Below are positions 39,601 through 45,600 of a stretch of DNA of 64,000 nt, in pieces. Each line of letters starts with the position of its first letter. Position 1 is the stretch's first letter. The translations under genes were made by a program, and so were the position numbers. The notes under the pieces were generated by a model. The model was not told the DNA's origin. It saw only the letters and a list, made by a program, of their open reading frames with translations, and made no database searches. This DNA is from Symsagittifera roscoffensis (taxonomy: Eukaryota; Xenacoelomorpha; Acoela; Convolutidae): the NCBI RefSeq assembly GCF_963678635.1, contig NC_087067.1:36712686-36776685 (forward strand), given 5' to 3'.

Positions 39601-42600
39601 AAGCATGATAATCGCGCATATTTTTTTTCTAGAGAAAACACAAACATTTGTGTTTAAGTCTGATGTGATCCAAAGAAGTCGGATGTAAAACACGAAAGCT
39701 TTAAATCAGCAAGACTTTCAGAAAAAAATCAAAACAAAATTTGCTATTTTACACAAAAAATAGCTATAAAACGTTTGTTAAAGAGGTATGATTGCCAGAC
39801 ACCATCCCCTGAAAAGGGAAAAAAAGGCGGCAACAAGGATTTATAATTCGGCATTTGCGTTAAGAACAAAAACTATCTGTTTGCGCGCATTGATAACTTT
39901 ACCGATAAAATTTATATGATCATTCATTAATTCGCAACAGAGGTTCTGCTCGAACAGCTCTGAGCAGATCGTACAAACTGTCTTATTCTATTCATGTTAA
40001 CCTCGATTTTGACCGCGTGTCTGTTTTCTGTTTTCCCTGCGTTGTCCAGCTGTCGTGTTAGTATCCTTCGAGTGTTTAATCTCTTCTTTCCACTTCTCTC
40101 TCTCAATTTCAGCTGCCATGTCTTTGTCTCTGACAATCCCTTTCAGCCTAAGTAGTTCGCAACAAAAATCAATTAATCTCAGTTTTCGAAAAAAAGCCCT
40201 TCCCTAATCTGTAATGTTTAGCGGTCTATAAAATGATCTAGAGGCATAAAACTTCCAACGATTATTGATAGCGGCCTAAAGCGCCTAAAAAGTTTCAGAA
40301 ACAAAAATTATGAAAAGTCTTACATACATTTTCGTATAATTTTGAAACAATTTCCGAATCTGATTTCCAAACATTTTAAAATAATAAGCCTGAAGCATGC
40401 AGCGCTAAACAAAAAGTTAAGTTGGTATACACTAAAAAAAATTAAATGAGTTTGTATGAAGTTTTGCTAATGTTCGAATACATGGCAGTCAAAACAAACC
40501 CTAGCAATGATTGCATCATAGCAAGCCAGCCTGCTCGTATATCAGGTCAAAACTTTGAAGGTTCCGACTGCACTGAAAAATTGATTGAAACATTAAAAAT
40601 ATCCCCTTTTTCTTCAATATTTCTCTATACAGACTTTCTAAAGTACTAGTAGTTGTTTTAAGCGCCTCATATTTTATTTTAAAAATCAAATCATTTGCCT
40701 CAATTTAGTTTTAAACGATTTACTTTGCGGTTTACCAGTGCTATTAGAACGCATTAGCTCATAATTTAACAAAAAATATACCACATTTATTTTTTTTGAG
40801 CTGCGGACAAAAAAAAATTTCGGACTATTTACACTTTTTTTTTCGAAAACGCTTAGTTAAAAATTCGAAAGTTGACTGCATTACAAAAAATATATCACAA
40901 GCATAAATATTCAAAAGATTGTCTGAAGTTCGAAATAATAAGCTGCAAGTCTGACATCCGTCAAATCTATTGCGCCATTCTATTGAGAAATTGAGAAGCA
41001 TGTTTCAGCTGGTATTTATTGTTAAATTTAGTTACTCAAATTGAATTTAAAAAGGGTACTATACTGATAAAAAAAACAATTAATAGTTTCTGTATTTCAT
41101 GAGGAATTTTTAGTTTTATAGGGCCGTTGGAGATAATAATGGCAACACTTTCAGAGCCTTGAAAAAGTTGTAAGCATTGGTTTATTGATAGATATAAAAT
41201 GTTTGTTATAGCCTTCTTGCCCTAAAATTCCACAAAGGGCTGCGCCGGCGGCTGTGCTAGTGGAACAGCCGCCGGCAACAAACTAAAACTAAGCATATTT
41301 GTAAACTATGCATATTATACTACAGTTGTCCTCAACGAACAGAAAAACAAAACATGAAAATGAAAAAGTTTTTCGCTAATTCTCAAAAAAATGTTCAAAA
41401 TGTTCAAAACTTCAAAATTAAAACACTTTTACAGAAAAAACTTCTCCCTGATATCGGCGGTTGGATAACTAAAAAATTTTACCCGTGCCATTGGGAACAG
41501 CAAAAAAAAGTTTTTCATTTTCAAAATAGAAAAAAAAGCGATGAAAAGCCTCTCCTAAATTGGTTAGATTACACGCAGGTTGAATTGAAAAAAAAAACGC
41601 GTGTTTTTCCAATAAGTCAAGGCCCGAAATAGGAAGAGGGTTCTTGGCTGTTTGCAATTTGAAACTACTCATGATGTGATCAGATCATTCATCTCATGAT
41701 CAGATATTTCTAAAAATCATACCAATCTACACGTACACGAATTAATGATACAGTTGAATTCGGTTGGAGGACACCCAAATCATTTAAATCACTTCAAATA
41801 CTTGGTTTCAAATAAATCAAAATAAAAAGATAAAATCTGAGAGGAGTACTATATGCGTCAGTAAGTTGGGGGTGCCAGTAGAGCCTCCATGGTAATAAGA
41901 GAGAAAAGGAATACCTGGTCCACTGGCTATGTATTAACACTCATTACAAAGTATTCAATCATTGCATAAAAGTCAAAACCTATAACCTATCCTAATGCAT
42001 TGAAAACCTATTCCCTATCTTAGTACATTGCAAACTCTATACCCAATGTTAACACGAAGCCAGTAGACCAGATGTTCTTTTCCTTATCTTAGTAGATGGG
42101 TGAATACTGGCATCCCCCAGCTCTCCTCACACATATACAACTGAGAAATCTTTTATTGAAATGATCTAAATCCCGTAAACTTTCGTTCAGAACCGTTACG
42201 CCGCACTGTCAGTTCACGGCTTAGACACAGCTTATAGCAGTGAAAATAAAATGAGAAAATGAAATTGTTTTGATAAAAATAAGACCCCCAAAAACAGGAA
42301 AAAAACTCACAATGTTTGAATGCGCAACCTCAAATTATTGACTATTGTACTCAACTGATAAATAACTAGAACCGAGCAAGAACTGTAAGCCTTTAACGTT
42401 TTTTAATTAGGAAACATTAATCTCTCATTTGGACTTAAAGAAAACATAAATTGAGTAACTATATAAAGAAAACGGAGAATTTTCCTTTTAAATGAAAATT
42501 CGAACCTGCTCACCACTGAGTCTGGGAGTTTGATAGAGCTACACTAGATGACAGACCATTCTGACTAGATAAAATTAAAATTTCGTCGGGATTTAAACTT

Positions 42601-45600
42601 GATCTGCAAGCGTCTGGGATAGAAACTTACGCTGAGTTATGAACGCAACTGAGGCAAAACTAAATTTGTTTTCCATTCAATTGCCCTATTTTGTCGTGAA
42701 AGAACTAGCTTTTCTCCGAGTGAACCCAATAGAGATTGAACTTGAGGAGCAAAATAACAATTAAAAAAACCACTATCACATTTGCTACATCGTCGTTTTT
42801 CAGGCCAATTGCACACCTTTAAAAACTTGCTGCTGTTTATTAAAATTGGACCGAACTCGCTTGCTGTGCGAGATCAGTCCAAATCATAATGGGTGCCAAA
42901 AACGCCGAGCCCTGAACTTTTGCTATTTGAACTTTTGATCTTGAAATTAGCAGCTCGCATATTTGTATATTTTTAAAGATGCATGAAAATTCGAACTAAT
43001 CGAGCTAAAAAAAGCCTGACAGAAAACTAACTTTGAACTTTAAGTATACATCAAACAAAACACATGTGGCATAAAAACAAATTTGTATACAGCTTGAAAA
43101 TTGGACCGACAAAAGCTGAACTGAAAAAAATTTAAAAAAGCTGATTCTGTTTTTAAAAGATACAAGACTGCTCGTATCAGGGCGAAGCCCTGAATGTTCC
43201 GACTGCCTTTTAAGGTTTTATGGAGCAGTAATAACATCAAAAAATTAAATGTAATGAAATAAAATGAAAATTTTTTTTTCTAAAATTTGAATTTTTTTAA
43301 TGAAAATCATCCCCCCACACGCCATATGAAGTACAAAAAGATAGATTTAGCTCCTTGTAACAAATCAATTATGGCAAGTAAGCTTCTTTCAACCAATTTG
43401 GAACGATTTTAAGACGGATTAAATCTCCGCTTACGCGTTAATAGCGCGAAATATATCGCGCGTTAATTGTCCCAAATTGGCCAAAATGGCAATATTTAAA
43501 CCCCCATAACTTTACGAAAAATAATCACAGGTAAAATATCTTTTCAAATTTAAGCTCAGGACAACAATAGCTTACGAATGATATTAAAAAAATTCCGTCA
43601 AAAATGGCTAGTTAAAAAGTCGAAATTTGTCTGAAGAAAAAAAAAACCCACCCCGAGCACAAATATTCCGTTACTTTCGAATCGAAAGTCGGAACAAAAA
43701 TTCCACATGATTAGTATATACACTTGCCTTAAGAACCTTTAAAATGAAATTGTGTCAGCGGACTATATTCGGGAAGAATATCTAGCTCCTGATTACAACA
43801 TTTTTTCTTACCAAAAGGCTATTAGTTTGAACGAACTGAATGAAGAGTTGACTATACGCGTATTTAACAAGTTATCGTCTCCATAAAGCACTATAAAAAT
43901 TGTTCAGATTTCTTTAAGGTATTTTTCGGGATCAAGTTAACATTTTTCGGGATCAAATTAACAAATGAAAATTTCTAACGTAGAACCAAGTTAACACCCC
44001 CGGTTGAAAGTGATAGTATGTTATCACACTTGGCTACTTATAAGCATTCTAGCTAGCCATGGAAGGTTAAATTTTTGTAGTCAGTTGCTACCTACATCGA
44101 GCCATTAATTCTTTAAATTATTCTTACCGAATTTTTTATCCTTGTTAGGTAAACTCCCGTTCAGGCTGTCCATTGATCTCCCCCTCCTCATAGCCGACGA
44201 TCCCACTCCGGAAGACAACCGCTGGAATATATCAGGCATGTCATCACCCCGGTGCCCAACTCTGTCTCTGTCTTCCAGTGGTGAAGTTGTCATGCTGCCA
44301 TTTGGCAAACCAAGACTGGTCTTGTGGACTCTCTGACTGTTTCCAGGAGGTGGGCGACGCTTATCCGCGGGACCTTTAAAACGACACATTATCAATAAAT
44401 TGTGCATTGTAGTACAAGCATCGTTAAAACTGACATTTAGTCGCACACTTCTTTGTGAAGCAGTTTTTGGACAACAAAAAACGCCAAAACCAGCATGCGG
44501 AAGCCCCAGTGATATCATTGGTCTAAAGCTAAAAACATCAAAAGAAATAAGCACACTTAAAAAAGCAGCACAAACATTCATTTTCGAGCCACAGTGCAAT
44601 TAAACTCTGAAAGTGATTGTTTATTTGTGCCTCGCTCTTTGTGTAACAACACTCCCAAGACCTGGTCTACTCTGTGCGGGGATGTCACCTTGGACAATAA
44701 GCGGCAGGTATATCATTTTCCGGACAATCCGCGACCCAAAAAGCCCCGGGATAGAAGCCTGCATTGGAGGCATTCTTTTTTCCACAACCGGAAATTCTTT
44801 TGATGTTTGAGTTGCAATTGATTGGTTATGGGGGAGCATCGCGAGACATTTGTTCGACTCACAGCTCTTTGAAGTGGTCCCCCTTTTACCGGGGGATTTG
44901 GGGCGGCTGTGGTGGAACAAGTAGTAGTCACACGCTACACATTTGTAGGCTCGGCATTTACAGCCTAGGCTTCTGGCTCTTCGTTCGACTTCGCCGTACT
45001 GTCCATTTTGGCCGTTTGAATTGGTTCCTGGTTTACCCAAAATTCTTATTTTAAGTATTGTCTTTTTTAAGCATGATAATCGCGCATATTTTTTTTCTAG
45101 AGAAAACACAAACATTTGTGTTTAAGTCTGATGTGATCCGAAGAAGTCGGATGTAAAACACGAAAGCTTTAAATCAGCAAGACTTTCAGAAAAAAATCAA
45201 AACAAAATTTGCTATTTTACACAAAAAATAGCTATAAAACGTTTGTTAAAGAGGTATGATTGCCAGACACCATCCCCTGAAAAGGGAAAAAAAGGCGGCA
45301 ACAAGGATTTATAATTCGGCATTTGCGTTAAGAACAAAAACTATCTGTTTGCGCGCATTGATAACTTTACCGATAAAATTTATATGATCATTCATTAATT
45401 CGCAACAGAGGTTCTGCTCGAACAGCTCTGAGCAGATCGTACAAACTGTCTTATTCTATTCATGTTAACCTCGATTTTGACCGCGTGTCTGTTTTCTGTT
45501 TTCCCTGCGTTGTCCAGCTGTCGTGTTAGTATCCTTCGAGTGTTTAATCTCTTCTTTCCACTTCTCTCTCTCAATTTCAGCTGCCATGTCTTTGTCTCTG

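Larger units (their letters stand above)
32824..40266. repeat. Left copy of a direct tandem segmental duplication
   Basis: Starts at GATAGCGACCTAAAGTGCC and runs to where the same motif restarts at 40267. It is 7.4 kb against 5.5 kb for the right copy. The excess is one extra Helentron-like element and one extra 1.43-kb spacer-plus-element unit. It contains exons 4' and 5' of the EML gene and unrecognised open frames at 33909-34169, 35719-35967 and 37196-37432. Confidence 0.9.

Noticed and set aside
39198-39647. 149-codon minus frame and its copy at 44621-45115, and an antisense frame
   Set aside because: Three frames are open here with similar divergence between copies. None has acceptor and donor phases fitting the EML chain, so I did not call an extra EML exon.
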